Assembly: GCF_963678635.1 (NCBI RefSeq) | Contig: NC_087062.1 | Location: 66,573,415-66,637,414 of the forward strand | Origin: Symsagittifera roscoffensis | Lineage: Eukaryota > Xenacoelomorpha > Acoela > Convolutidae | DNA length: 64,000 bases | Direction of reading: 5' to 3' | In this document: in pieces, positions 22,774 through 32,761 of the stretch | Numbering within the stretch: position 1 is the first letter of the stretch | Layout of the letters: every line of letters begins with the position of its first letter | Program-made: the position numbers and the translations under genes | Notes under the pieces: model-generated | Told to the model about the DNA's origin: nothing | Databases searched by the model: none | Seen by the model: the letters and a program-made list of their open reading frames with translations, nothing else

Positions 22774-22951
22774 TAGGCCCCCTAATTTCTTTTTTGGAAA
22801 ATTGCTTGCGGCATCAAATCTTTTTTTGTCAAAATTGGGTTTTTATAATGTTCAGGGAGCGCTCAGAGAATCAACTTGGAAAAAATGTTGACCCATTTTT
22901 CGAAAAATTTTTGAAAGTCCGCCCCCTCGAGACAATACTGGCTCTGCCCCT
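22774..22951 (-). mobile_element. Partial hAT-like MITE at the BEL insertion site
   Basis: The reverse complement of the right part reads GGGGCAGAGCCAG...CTCGAGGGGGCGGAC, similar in style to the termini of the MITE at 43137-43555 (GGGGCGGATCTAGG...CTCGAGGGGG). The BEL/Pao element sits at its edge, so the other end may have been displaced to after 35136. The family assignment rests on terminal similarity only. Confidence 0.4.
22947..22951. repeat. Target site duplication (left) of the BEL/Pao element
   Basis: CCCCT before the LTR, repeated at 35132-35136. Confidence 0.75.
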
Positions 22952-23413
22952 TGTTGCAACGCAAATGTAGAGTATAGATGCATATATAACACGAGTATAA
23001 GTGCATATAAAACAAGCATAGTTGGCCGAGCGGCCTAGAGACAAGTCTCTCACGCCGGTCAACCGGTTTCGAGTCCCCCCATATGCAGACCTTAAAACAT
23101 GTACACACGAGGGGCTCTAGCCCCACTTAACAGTTTTTTACTGTTTTTTGGTTCTAATTCGGTTCAGCCTTGATTAAGGCTGACCGCCAAAAAAAGCAAT
23201 TTGTCTCAAGGACAATACCGACCGCTTCTTGTGGCTAGCTTGCGCCGAATTGTACCAAAACAAGTTGAGAATTGAAGTTATATGATGTTATGCTTGACCA
23301 AAAATATGATAAATTATTGAGTTTCCGAGAGTTTTTGCCGATAAAGACTCTTTATAATTCAAAGCATTCGACTTCATAGTTTTCTACCAATTCACGGAGA
23401 TTGAGCGAGCATA
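22952..23413 (+). repeat. 5' LTR of the BEL/Pao element
   Basis: 462 bp, TGTTGCAAC... to ...GAGCATA. Both LTRs share the ending GAGCATA and the flanks are then CCCCT on each side, which places the edge at TA and not the usual CA. It carries TATAAAA near 23005 as a possible core promoter, immediately before the tRNA-like block. It has about 22 bp (near 23113-23136) absent from the 3' LTR. Confidence 0.85.
23016..23086 (+). other. tRNA-like sequence inside the 5' LTR (class II type)
   Basis: The block starts GCATA and ends TATGC, which pair as a short acceptor stem. Inside are an A-box TGGCCGAGCGG (23023-23033), a GCC/GGC D-stem, a perfect anticodon-like hairpin AGAGAC-AA-GTCTCT, a variable-arm-like hairpin CCGGT-CA-ACCGG, and a B-box GGTTTCGAGTCC (23065-23076). 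A- and B-box wording and the long variable arm resemble leucine/serine tRNAs. The D-loop is shortened and the anticodon loop too small, so it is not a normal tRNA gene. It could act as an internal Pol III promoter or derive from a SINE. Confidence 0.7.
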
Positions 23414-23416
23414 TTT

Positions 23417-23434
23417 TGGCGCCCCACAAGAGAC
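23417..23434 (+). promoter_or_regulatory. Primer binding site of the BEL/Pao element
   Basis: TGGCGCCCCACAAGAG begins three bases after the LTR. It starts with the TGG expected from pairing with tRNA CCA. The tRNA species cannot be assigned from the window. Confidence 0.65.
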
Positions 23435-24841
23435 CGAGGTCTTTTTCTTCACGACTACTTTCGGGGACCGAAAGGATATTCAGAAATCTTTTCACGACGT
23501 CACGCTCATTTAGCCGAAAGTGAGAGTGCACAGGAAAATCCGTGCATTAGACCGACAATAGTGCAGGGGTCCAAGACTATCCCTTCAGTGGACTCAGACT
23601 AGAGCCGATTTGACCGAAAGTCGCCACGAGTGCTGTTGGCTGGCCGAAGTTGTTCGAGTTGCTCGAGTAACGGTTGTCCAGTTGGCCGAGTGTTGAATTG
23701 GCCGAATTAGGCGAAAGTGTTTATTTTGCCGAACTGTGCCATTGGACGAAATCGTCAGAGTGATCACGAGGCCGAATTGTGTGATTGGCCGAAAAAACGT
23801 CGAAATTTTTAACAGAGTGTCCGGCTAGCCTAAAAAATGCGAAAGTTGTCAGACTGCACATTTAGACAAAAACTCATCAGGCAGTGCGAAATTGACCGAA
23901 AGTGTGCTGCTAGCCGAAAGCTGACAGAGAGGCCTACCGAGAAATTCAGGTGTCGATTGAGTTGTCAAGCGCAGGCCAGCTACAGACGTTTTGTGGAAGT
24001 GATAGAAGCAATCATGGAACAACTTCTCTGCGTCTGGCCGATGGTTTGATAACCCGAAACCGGTGTCGCCAATCTCCAATTAAAAACTGTAAGACGTTCC
24101 CAAAAATTTTAAAACTCTCCATTCGTGCTTTAAATTTATATACTATGTGATATATGCTAGAAACTTTCCCGCAAGCTAGCCTCCGGTAATTTTTCTCAAT
24201 ACCCAAATTTTTGGACGGTTCCGTTGTACTCAAATATCTTACAATCGGTACTTAGACAATTTACTGGACATTTTTTCTCGATACCGAAAATTTTTGGATA
24301 TGTGTGAACGGAATATTAATCCGTGAACTCGGAACATAGGCAAGAGGTATTGGACTAGTTTTTTGGATTGGTTTATGACTCGAACCTGCTGACCAACATT
24401 TTCGGAAAATTGCAAAAAAAATCCTTAAAATGTCCCCAGAATTCAGCGAAACTGTGCTGTAACATGACACCAACCTTATGATAAGTGGTCTGGTAGCAAA
24501 ATATCAGGCAAATAAAGTTGATTTTTTTCATCTTCAGGTTTTCTCCGCGTGTGTTGTTGGAACTTAACCAATTTGCATGATCCCCCACCCACCATTGGTG
24601 AAACTGAAAGCCAGTTCGCTTCAAATAAAACAAAGCCGTTTCAGCCCGTCCGATTATTGACTCCGTTGCGTGACAGTAAAGTTACGTGGTCAGGTACGGT
24701 GATATTAAGTGAGTTAAGTTAAATTCTTTCACCCTCAGTTTTACTCCGTGTGTGTTGTTGGAGTTCAACCGACCTACTTAATTTTTCCAACCTCATTGGT
24801 ACTTAAGAGTAACGAAGCCGTCGCATAGGTCCCTTAAGTAT
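23435..24841 (+). other. Long leader of the BEL/Pao element with repeated motifs
   Basis: About 1.4 kb without a conserved frame. From about 23460 to 23920 the motif GCCGAA / TTGGCCGAA(A)G recurs roughly eleven times, spaced about 15-50 bases. Around 24530-24620 and 24725-24810 a second, diverged direct repeat appears (core GTGTGTTGTTGGA with flanking similarity). Leaders of retroelements hold packaging and dimerisation signals, so repeated stem-forming motifs are plausible here; that is inference. Short frames such as 23837-24049 show no family resemblance. Confidence 0.6.
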
Positions 24842-25471
24842 ATGGTATTCATTCTAGGAGCAAGCTCCTTGGATCACGCGCTCCGAAAACTTCCCGCTCC
24901 GTCCCAGAACTGCGTCAAATATTGAACTTTACAAAGCCAGGTTTAAGTTTGAACTTTAACGCTAGGGATTCTCAGAAAACAATACAGTACTACCTTCATC
25001 ACAACTTGTCTCACCGTAATGACCTTGTAATTTGGCACGACGCCATTAATAACTCGATAAGTAGGCACCGCAGTAACAATAACCGCAAGCTGAGTAGTGA
25101 GCAACTTGTCAATTTGTTTTTAAGGTATAGGACAAACATTTGTGCGATCGTATACTGTAGACGGAACGGAACCGAGGATATTGAGGAAAATTTAGGGTTC
25201 AACAGGTATTCTCGTTCTGAACGTCGTTAAAGATGTTATCTCTAAGCTTAAGGCTAAGGACCAGGTTTTAATTGAGAAGTACAAAGAATATCACCACCCT
25301 CCTTCCCTTGAGTTAAAGACTCTCCTCCTTCTAAGGCGTTATAGCGCTAATCTTAACATCCTTAAGACACGTACGAAACGGAACCGCTTACCCCTCAAAG
25401 CTCGGAAAGCTATAAAAAATAGGCTTCAGGCAGACGCTTTGAGACATCAAGTTCCCCGTCTTGCAAGCTAA
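24842..25471 (+). pseudogene. Extra pre-gag reading frame of the BEL/Pao element, broken by two compensating shifts
   Basis: The frame from the ATG at 24842 begins MVFILGASSLDHALRKLP, a hydrophobic strand followed by G-x-S. It shifts before about 24905 into a second frame (to about 25192) with LVIWHDAINNSISRH, HRSNNNRKLSSEQLV and ICAIVYCRRNGTEDI, then shifts back into the first frame with TGILVLNVVKDVI, a helix-rich LELKTLLLLRRYS part and a basic end, stopping at TAA 25469. The alternation of beta strand (VFILG, LVIWHD, CAIVYC, ILVLNV) and helix suggests a Rossmann-like or SGNH-hydrolase-like fold of about 205 residues. I recall similar uncharacterised invertebrate proteins but cannot verify this. 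It is not a normal part of BEL/Pao gag-pol; function unknown. Confidence 0.5.
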
Positions 25472-25541
25472 TGTTGATTTATTAATGCAAATTTAATTAC
25501 GTACCAAAACAATATCTCAATTTATTGATTGTTTTCTATAG

Positions 25542-26535
25542 GTGAGCATCCGTAGAATATTGTCAATTTGTGAAAAAACATGGACCAAAAAATTCCAAAA
25601 AAAGATACGCAAGTTATTTGAAACCCGTCTAAATCTAGAAAATGAGCTGTTTAAAGGTCAGTCATTTTTACTTGAGTACATTGAGAATAATAGTCGCAGC
25701 ACAAAAATTGATAATGCTGTTTACAAATGTAAAGTTGCGTTGGAAACAGCTGTCGACGTCAATGAGCAAGTAATTAGGTTAGCGGGAAAAACGGAAAACG
25801 CTGAAAAAATTATTGCTTAGCAAGACCTTTGGCTTAAGAAGGTAACCGAAATGAACGATAAAGTAATGCATGAAGCTCAGAGTTACAAGATGAGCCTTGA
25901 ACCTTTGTCATTTCCAGCAGCCGGCATTACAGGGAGCAAGGAATCTTTACAACAAACTAGGTCTGAGACATCCTCACGCTCGCACAAAACAAGAGATTCA
26001 GAAGCACGAGTATCTGAAAACAGGTCTAAGGTCTCTATTAAGTCTAAGGATAGTAGAAAGCTTGACTCACATAAGTCTGATAAATCTGCTTCCACTCGTC
26101 ATTCGTCGACTGTTCGAACTATGTCATCAAGTGAGAAACGGCATGAGTTAGCTTTAGTAAAATGACGCTATGAGGAGCTGGAAAGGCAGTATCAAGTATC
26201 TTTGAGACTTAAGGACCAAGAGAACCGTCTTAAGTTCGAACAAAGTCAGCTGGAACTAGAGCAATTGGCTGAAAGTCATAAAAAGCAACTAATTGAGTTG
26301 GAACTGAAAGTGTTTGAACTTGAGGACAGTTCATCTGAGGTTAGCGAGAAGGTAGCGGAAAGTAACTCGACAGGAGTAAGTCAACCTATTTCAAAAGTAG
26401 CAACCGATCGAACTAATGATTGGGTGGACTCTGTTAGTTCACAGGCACCTCCTGACGTTGTTAGTGCGCCAGGTTTGCTGACCTTCACTCTTGTACCCAT
26501 TTCGTCAGGACCGACGACTTCCGCCATCCTCGCTC
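25542..26535 (+). pseudogene. gag: gag N-terminal region (coiled coil) of the BEL/Pao element
   Basis: One frame runs from 25542 to beyond 26535, with in-frame stops TAG at 25818-25820 and TGA at 26163-26165; both are one transition from CAG and CGA. It opens right after TAG at 25539-25541 and has no ATG for about 300 bp; the bases before it (TTGTTTTCTATAG) look like a 3' splice site. Content: basic helix (TKKFQKKIRKLFETRLNLEN), a serine/lysine-rich part, then a heptad-like coiled coil (QSQLELEQLAESHKKQLIEL). This matches the usual BEL/Pao gag N terminus, which has a long charged helical region. Confidence 0.75.
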
Positions 26536-26824
26536 ATGCAATTCACACCAGTAATAGTCATAACCATGAGCACACAGCATTGAGTGACCCTGGAATCCAT
26601 AGTTATGGACATCGGGCTATGCCTCAATTTGGCAGTGCAAGCCTTTTGCCATTGCAAGCTTCTGTTCCATTCCCATTTAACAATATGCATTCTAGTGCAC
26701 AAGTGTTACCACCACCGGCTGCTTCTCCTTTACAGACCATGAGTTCAAACATAACTAATGGTAGTTTTGCCGTCGCGCAACCGGAATCATCACCTGTCCC
26801 AATGTTACCGGCACAACCCGCTTC

Positions 26825-28359
26825 TTGTTTTTTTCTTTGTCATCTGCTTTTGCTGGTGGTGGCTTCTCATCTTCTGGAGTAAACCCAACGCCGGTTTTCT
26901 TTTCGGTAACTAATTGCCATGCAGCGCCAGTCCAGACGCAATGTAATCTTTCCTTTGTTCCGCATACTGTGTCACCTAACATCAACGATTACTACATAAG
27001 TGATGCAAACTTATGGCGATTGGCAGCTACAACTCCAATCGTCACGCCTGCTCAGTGTTGTAATGCTGGAAACATTTTTTCTAATGTGACTACTGTTGTC
27101 CCATCGTGTAACACCGCCACTCCGTATACCAGTGGTGGGACTGCGTATTTAATACTCCCCCAGTTCATCCACAACATGTTCCGCATTTTGTCAATCATAC
27201 TAAAACTGGTTATCAGCCAGTCAACGAAGACTACGCACCGTCTTCCACTTATCCGAACCAAGGTTGTTCATCGGATCGACCTCTCTCCGCTCGTGAATTG
27301 GCGGAATTATTGATGCATAGCCGCAAAGATCATCTTCCTGAATGGAAGTTAGCCCAGTTTGACGGCAACCCGTTAGACTGGCACGAATGGTTTGGTCAGT
27401 TTAAGTCCACTGTTGATTCTGCTGTTCTCACCGATGATACGAAACTGACATACTTAAAAACGCTCGCCACAGGCAAAGCAAAAACCGCAATTGCGGAGTT
27501 TAGTTATGGTGGCGTTATGTACAATGATGCACTGGCCACCTTGCAACGGAAGTTCGGGCAACCACATGCCATTGTTGGTGCGCATCTTGATAAGCTGAAT
27601 ACTTTTCCTCCACTTCAGATGCACAATTCGGAAAATGTCATTAGTTTCTCCTCTGCCATATCTGGCCTCGTAGCAGTTTTCAAATCATTGTCTTTCAACG
27701 ATGATTTAAAGAGTGTTAACCTGTTAAACCAAGCTGTTAGTAAAGTTCCGCCTAACCTCAAGGAGGCTTGGTCAATGCATACTGTTAGACAAAATTGGCA
27801 GCGACCAACACTATTAGACTTTAACAACTGGTTGAAAGAAAAGGCTGAGGGGCATGAGAGATTACGTTTACTCAACTCTAAGGCAAAAAACGAGGAACCA
27901 GTTAAACCAAAAACAACCAAAGTTTTTGCAGCCAATAGCCAGGTAACTAGTAAGGCTCAGGATAAGTCTAAGTTTCCGCCGTGCGTTTTGTGTAAGGGTA
28001 GTCATGCATTGTGGAGTTGTGCTGTTTTTAAAGAAAAGAATGCTAGTCAGCGAGAAAAATACGTAGCTGAACAGAAACGTTGCTTCGCTTGTCTCAATGG
28101 CAATCATAGTTTCCGGCAATGTTCTAGAGCGGAAAAGTGCCCGAAGCCAGAGTGTGATAGCACACACAATGTCTTGCTCCATGGAGCGGAAAGAATTTTT
28201 CCTCGGAAGGAAAATTCAAATGTCTCGAATAAGGCTAGAACAAACAAATCCAGGAGAATACAAACACTTCCACCCATGCCGCTGTCAGTGATGTACATGA
28301 CATCGAATCTTCTAAAGGGTTGTTGCCAATTGCAACACTTGGCGTATCCTCGGATGTAA
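26825..28359 (+). pseudogene. gag: gag central/C-terminal part with zinc knuckles (copy A)
   Basis: A proline/threonine-rich stretch (26825 to about 27145) shifts frame at a T-run where copy B has one T more. From 27298 the frame reads HLPEWKLAQFDGNPLDWHEW, the DUF1759-type capsid domain of BEL/Pao gag, continuing to KLTYLKTLATGKAK and LQRKFGQPH. The nucleocapsid has CVLCKGSHALWSC, CFACLNGNHSFRQC and CPKPECDSTHNVLLH, the three-knuckle set typical of the family. After 28200 the frame leaves register. The capsid frame itself is undamaged in copy A. Confidence 0.9.
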
Positions 28360-28560
28360 CCAGTCTCTTGATGTTGGTTCTTTGCGATAGTGCATCGACT
28401 CACTCCTGAGTGTCTTCGTCACTAGTAAAATGTCTCGGCTTAGTAGGGGAGCCCGTTAACTTGTCAATTAGTGGTTTCAATTCAACCACTGTTGTTGAGA
28501 CTCAGAGGGTCAAGTTTACAGTTACCTACGAGCCGAATAATAGTGATTTCGTATTTTTCT
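28318..28560 (+). pseudogene. Aspartic protease of the BEL/Pao element
   Basis: The frame LPIATLGVSSDVTSLLMLVLCDSASTHS contains the D-S-A-S active site seen in BEL/Pao proteases. A TGA near 28408 replaces the expected Trp after THS. SLVKCLGLVGEPVNLSISG follows. Only copy A has this domain. Confidence 0.8.
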
Positions 28561-29608
28561 CTCTGTGCATATATTAAAAACAATATTCGGATTGGTTCCG
28601 AATTAATCAATATTGCTGATTTGCAGAATAAATATCCACAATTAGCACCTATTTTGCCCACTCAATATACTTATGAGGACGTTGAAGTTATTATCGGACA
28701 AGACTACTACCACGCCGTTAGACCCATTGAGTTCATCTTACGAGATGATAAAAACTCACCGTGTTCCGTTCGCCTACCGATAGGTTGGGTCATAAGTGGT
28801 CCGTTGCCGCCGTCCGTTAATTCGATTTCTTCGTGTTTCAAGTATGTTGTTGAAGACTCTTCTCTGACCGACCAGATAAAATCCTGGTACGAGTTGGAAT
28901 CGTATGGTGCTTTCAAACAAGTCGATGCCCATTACGCCGCGAATAAACATGCTTTATCTATCCTCAATTCTGAAACCGTTCACAATGGCGAAAGATACAT
29001 TGTGCCTATGCTTTGGATTGATAGTAATGTCAGTCTACCAAACAACTATTACTCGTCACTCGCCCAATTTAAAACATTGGAGAGAAGGTAGTGTAAAGAC
29101 CCTGAGCTGCGCGAAAGATACGCAGAAACAATTAGAGAGGACATTAGGAAAGGCTATGTCGTTACCGTCGAACCGCATGATCCACATAAGCATTCCGATC
29201 GCGAGTGGTATCTTCCACACCATCCCGTCGTAAATCCGAATAAGCCGGGTAAGGTGCGCCGAGTCCTTAATGGGGCTTCTAAATTTCACGGCCCATCCTT
29301 AAAAAATCCTTATTGGTGGGTCCGGACCTACTCCAAAAATTAATTTTTGTACTTTTGCGATTCCGTCAACAAAAGTACGCCGTCTCCGCGGATATAGAGG
29401 GTATGTTCCTCCAGGTAGGAGTCCTTGCCCGCGATCAAATTTCGCTCCGTTTTTTGTAGCGGGAGGATACTACTTCCGATGTGGTAGTTGATCAGTACAC
29501 TCGCCATAAATTCGGCGCACGGGATTCGCCTACATGCACCAATTTCGCGTTGTGAAAAACAGCAACTGATAATATGTCCACATACTTTGAGGCCGCCTCA
29601 GTCGTAAA
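28560..29608 (+). pseudogene. RT N-terminal half, copy A, cut by the duplication joint
   Basis: Motifs: VEVIIGQDYYHAV, CSVRLPIGWVISGPLPPS, WYELESYGAFK, WYLPHHPVVNPN, KVRRVLNGASKFHG, then KYAVSADIEGMFLQVGV (first catalytic Asp). Stops include TAG at 29089-29091, and TAG at about 29457 and TGA near 29550, the last two shared with copy B. The sequence ends before the second active-site box. Confidence 0.85.
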
Positions 29609-29654
29609 ACCCGGCTTATTCGTTTTTTGTCTGGACTGGTGTTGCAATTGGCTT
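29609..29654 (+). other. Filler at the duplication joint, made of inverted local copies
   Basis: 46 bp between the two copies. 29609-29622 is the reverse complement of 29237-29250, and 29639-29652 is the reverse complement of 28325-28338. Inverted templated insertions indicate template switching during reverse transcription or repair. Confidence 0.85.
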
Positions 29655-32088
29655 ATGCAATTCACACCAGTAATAGTCATAACAATGAGCACACAGCATT
29701 GAAGGACCCTGGCATCCATAGTTATGGACATCGGGCTATGCCTCAACTTGGCAGTGCAAGCCTTTTGCCATTGCAAGCTTCTGTTCCATTCCCATTTAAC
29801 AATATGCATTCTGGTGCACACGTGTTACCACCACCGGCTGCTGTTCCTTTACAGACCATGAGTTCAAACATAACTAATGGTAGTTTTGCCATCGCGCAAC
29901 CGGAATCACCACCTGTCCCAGTGTTACCGGCACAACCCGGTTCTGGTTTGTTTCTTTGTCACCTGCATTTGCTGGTGGTGGCTTCTCATCTTCTGGAGTA
30001 AACCCAACGCCGGTTTTCTTTTCGGCACATAATTGCCATGCAGCGCCAGTCCAGACGCAACGTAATCTTCCCTTTGTTCCGCATACTGTGTCACCTAATA
30101 TCAACGATTACTACACAAGTGATGCAAATTTATGGCGATTGGCAGCTACAACTCCAATCGTCACGCCTGCTCAATGTTGTAATGCTGGAAACATTTTTTC
30201 TAATGTGACAACTGTTGTCCCATCGTGTAACACCGCCGCTCCGTATACCAGTGGTGGGACTGCGTATTTTAATACTCCCCCAGTTCATCCACAACATGTT
30301 TCGCATTTTGTCAATCATACTAAAACTGGTTATCAGCCAGTCAACGAAGACTACGCACCGTCTTCCACTTATCCGAACCAAGGTTGTTCATCGGATCGAC
30401 CTCTCTCCGCTCGTGAATTGGCGGAATTATTGATGCATAGCCGCAAAGATCATCTTCCTGAATGAAAGTTAGCCCAGTTTGACGGCAACCCGTTAAACTG
30501 GCACGAATGGTTTGGTCAGTTTAAGTCCACTGTTGATTCCGCTGTTCTCACCGATGATACGAAACTGACATACTTAAAAACGCTCGTCACAGGCAAAGCA
30601 AAAACCGCAATTGTGGAGTTTAGTTATGGTGGCGTTATTTACAAGGATGCACTGGCCACCTTGCAACGGAAGTTCGGGCAACCACATGCCATTGTTGGTG
30701 CGCATCTTGATAAGCTGAATACTTTTCCTCCACTTAAGATGCACAATTCGGAAAATGTCATTAGTTTCTCCTCTGCCATATCTGGCCTCGTAGCAGTTTT
30801 CAAATCATTGTCTTTCAACGATGATCTAAAGAGTGTTAACCTGTTAAACCAAGTTGTTAGTAAACTTCCGCCTAACCTCAAGGAGGCTTGGTCAATGCAT
30901 ACTGTTAGACATAATTGGCAGCAACCAACACTATAAGACTTTAACAACTGCCGCTTTCTATTCAACCACCGTTGTTGAGACTCAGAGGGTCAAAATTACA
31001 GTTTCCTCCGAGCCGAATAATAGTGATTTCGTATTTTCTCTCTGTGCATATGTTAAAAACAATATTCGGATTGGTTCCGAATTAATCAATATTGCTGATT
31101 TGCAGAATAAATAACCACAATTAGCACCTATTTTGCCCACTCAATATACTTATGAGGACGTTGAAGTTATTATCGGACAAGACTACTACCACGCCGTTAG
31201 ACCCATTGAGTTCATCTTACGAGATGATAAAAACTCACCGTGTTCCGTTCGCCTACCGATAGGTTGGGTCATAAGTGGTCCGTTGCCGCCGTCCGTTAAT
31301 TCGATTTCTTCGTGTTTCAAGTATGTTGTTGAAGACTCTTCTCTGACCGACCAGATAAAATCCTGGTACGAGTTGGAATCGTATGGTGCTTTCAAACAAG
31401 TCGATGCCCATTACGCCGCGAATAAACATGCTTTATCTATCCTCAATTCTGAAACCGTTCACAATGGCGAAAGATACATTGTGCCTATGCTTTGGATTGA
31501 TAGTAATGTCAGTCTACCAAACAACTATTACTCGTCACTCACCCAATTTAAAACATTGGAGAGAAGGTTAAGTAAAGACCCTGAGCTGCGCGAAAGATAC
31601 GCAGAAACAATTAGAGAGGACATTAGGAAAGGCTATGTCGTTACCGTCGAACCGCATGATCCACGTAAGCGTTCCAATCGCGAGTGGTATCTTCCGCACC
31701 ATCCCGTCGTAAATCCGAATGAGCCGGGTAAGGTGCGCCGAGTCCTTATTGGGGCTTCTAAGTTTCACGGCACATCCTTAAAAAAGTCCTTATTAGTGGG
31801 TCCGGACCTACTCCAAAATTTAATTTTTGTACTTTTGAGATTCCGTCAACACAAGTACGCCGTCTCCGCGGATATAGAGGGTATGTTCCTCCAGGTAGGA
31901 GTCCTTGCCCGCGATCAAATTTCGCTCCGTTTTTTGTAGCGGGAGGATACTACTTCCGATGTGGTAGTTGATCAGTACACTCGCCATAAATTCGGCGCAC
32001 GGGATTCGCCTACGTGCACCAATTTCGCGTTGTGAAAAACAGCAACTGATAATATGTCCACATACTTTGAGGCCGCCTCAGTCGTAAA
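29655..32088 (+). repeat. Internal duplication, copy B
   Basis: 2434 bp matching copy A from 26536. At about 30950-30960 an 11-bp substitute replaces roughly 650 bp of copy A (27831-28480), removing knuckles and protease. Copy B continues without break into the RT C-terminal half. Confidence 0.95.
29956..30936 (+). pseudogene. gag: gag central part, copy B, without zinc knuckles
   Basis: The Pro/Thr-rich stretch and the capsid start are in one frame (HTKTGYQPVNEDYAPSSTYP ... HSRKDHLPE), interrupted by TGA at 30463-30465 where copy A has TGG. The capsid resumes to 30936 and stops at TAA created by one base change (CTATAAG against CTATTAG). Confidence 0.85.
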
Positions 32089-32761
32089 TGAAAAATTTTA
32101 CATGGACAATTACTTGGATTCATTCGAGAACGTTACCCATGCAATTAAAATTAGTCGCGATTTGGTTTCCCTACTAAAATTGGGAGGATTTAATTTGACT
32201 AAATTTGTCATTAATGCTGATGAAATCACTTCAGCAATGAACCCCGAGGAATCCGAAACCTCGTCTTCATCCATCAAAGAAATATGTAACGGTGCCGAAC
32301 AATCATCACATATCTTAGGTCTTAAGTGGGACCATCGGAAAGACACATTGGTTGTTAGCAGAGGCGTGGATCGTCCTCTCGATAAAGCAAAAACTCAACA
32401 AACCGTCTTGAGTTTCGTCTCTTCTGTGTTTGATTCTGTTGGGTTAGTAGCTCCATACACAGTTAGGGCCCGTCTTTTACTTAAAGATATTTGGAAAATC
32501 AGTGGTCAAAGTTGGAACGACGAATTGCTAGAAGACATAAGAGGTAAGTTTCTCGAGTGGCACTCCGGTCTCCCTCTCTTATGGCAATTGACTATTCCCG
32601 TTGTTACTTCACAGAGCCTGTTGATCAAATTGAGCTCCACATGTTCGGTGATAGCTAGCAGGACGTTTTCTCTGCGGTTGGATTTTTGCGTGCGCGATTC
32701 TCGAGCTCGCACAAAACTCAAATATCCTTCATCTTTGGTAAAGCTCGCGTTGCGCCCATGA
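31133..32761 (+). pseudogene. pol: Reverse transcriptase of the BEL/Pao element (copy B and unique part)
   Basis: 31133-31939 is an open frame from VEVIIGQDYYHAV to SADIEGMFLQVGV and ends at the TAG shared with copy A. After a second shared stop (TGA near 32033) the unique region begins: VNEKFYMDNYLDSFEN, where the active-site box is YMDN (32099-32110). The family has YVDD or YMDD, so the second Asp is Asn, likely G-to-A. Thumb and connection follow (LLKLGGFNLTKFVIN, LGLKWDHRKDTLVV, VSSVFDSVGLVAPYTVRARLLLK), which is well-preserved BEL/Pao sequence. Confidence 0.9.

Larger units (their letters stand above)
26536..29608 (+). repeat. Internal duplication, copy A (gag to RT)
   Basis: 3073 bp that reappear at 29655-32088 with a few percent divergence. 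Copy A keeps the gag zinc knuckles and protease (about 27831-28480) that copy B lacks. It ends abruptly in the RT after GTCGTAAA. Confidence 0.95.

Noticed and set aside
23016-23086. A genuine tRNA gene
   Set aside because: D-loop shortened, anticodon loop too small, acceptor stem only 5 pairs; present in both LTRs as part of the element. Kept as tRNA-like instead.
23837-24079. Short frames in the BEL leader on both strands
   Set aside because: Under 80 codons, overlapping each other, composed of the repeated GCCGAA motif; no family resemblance.
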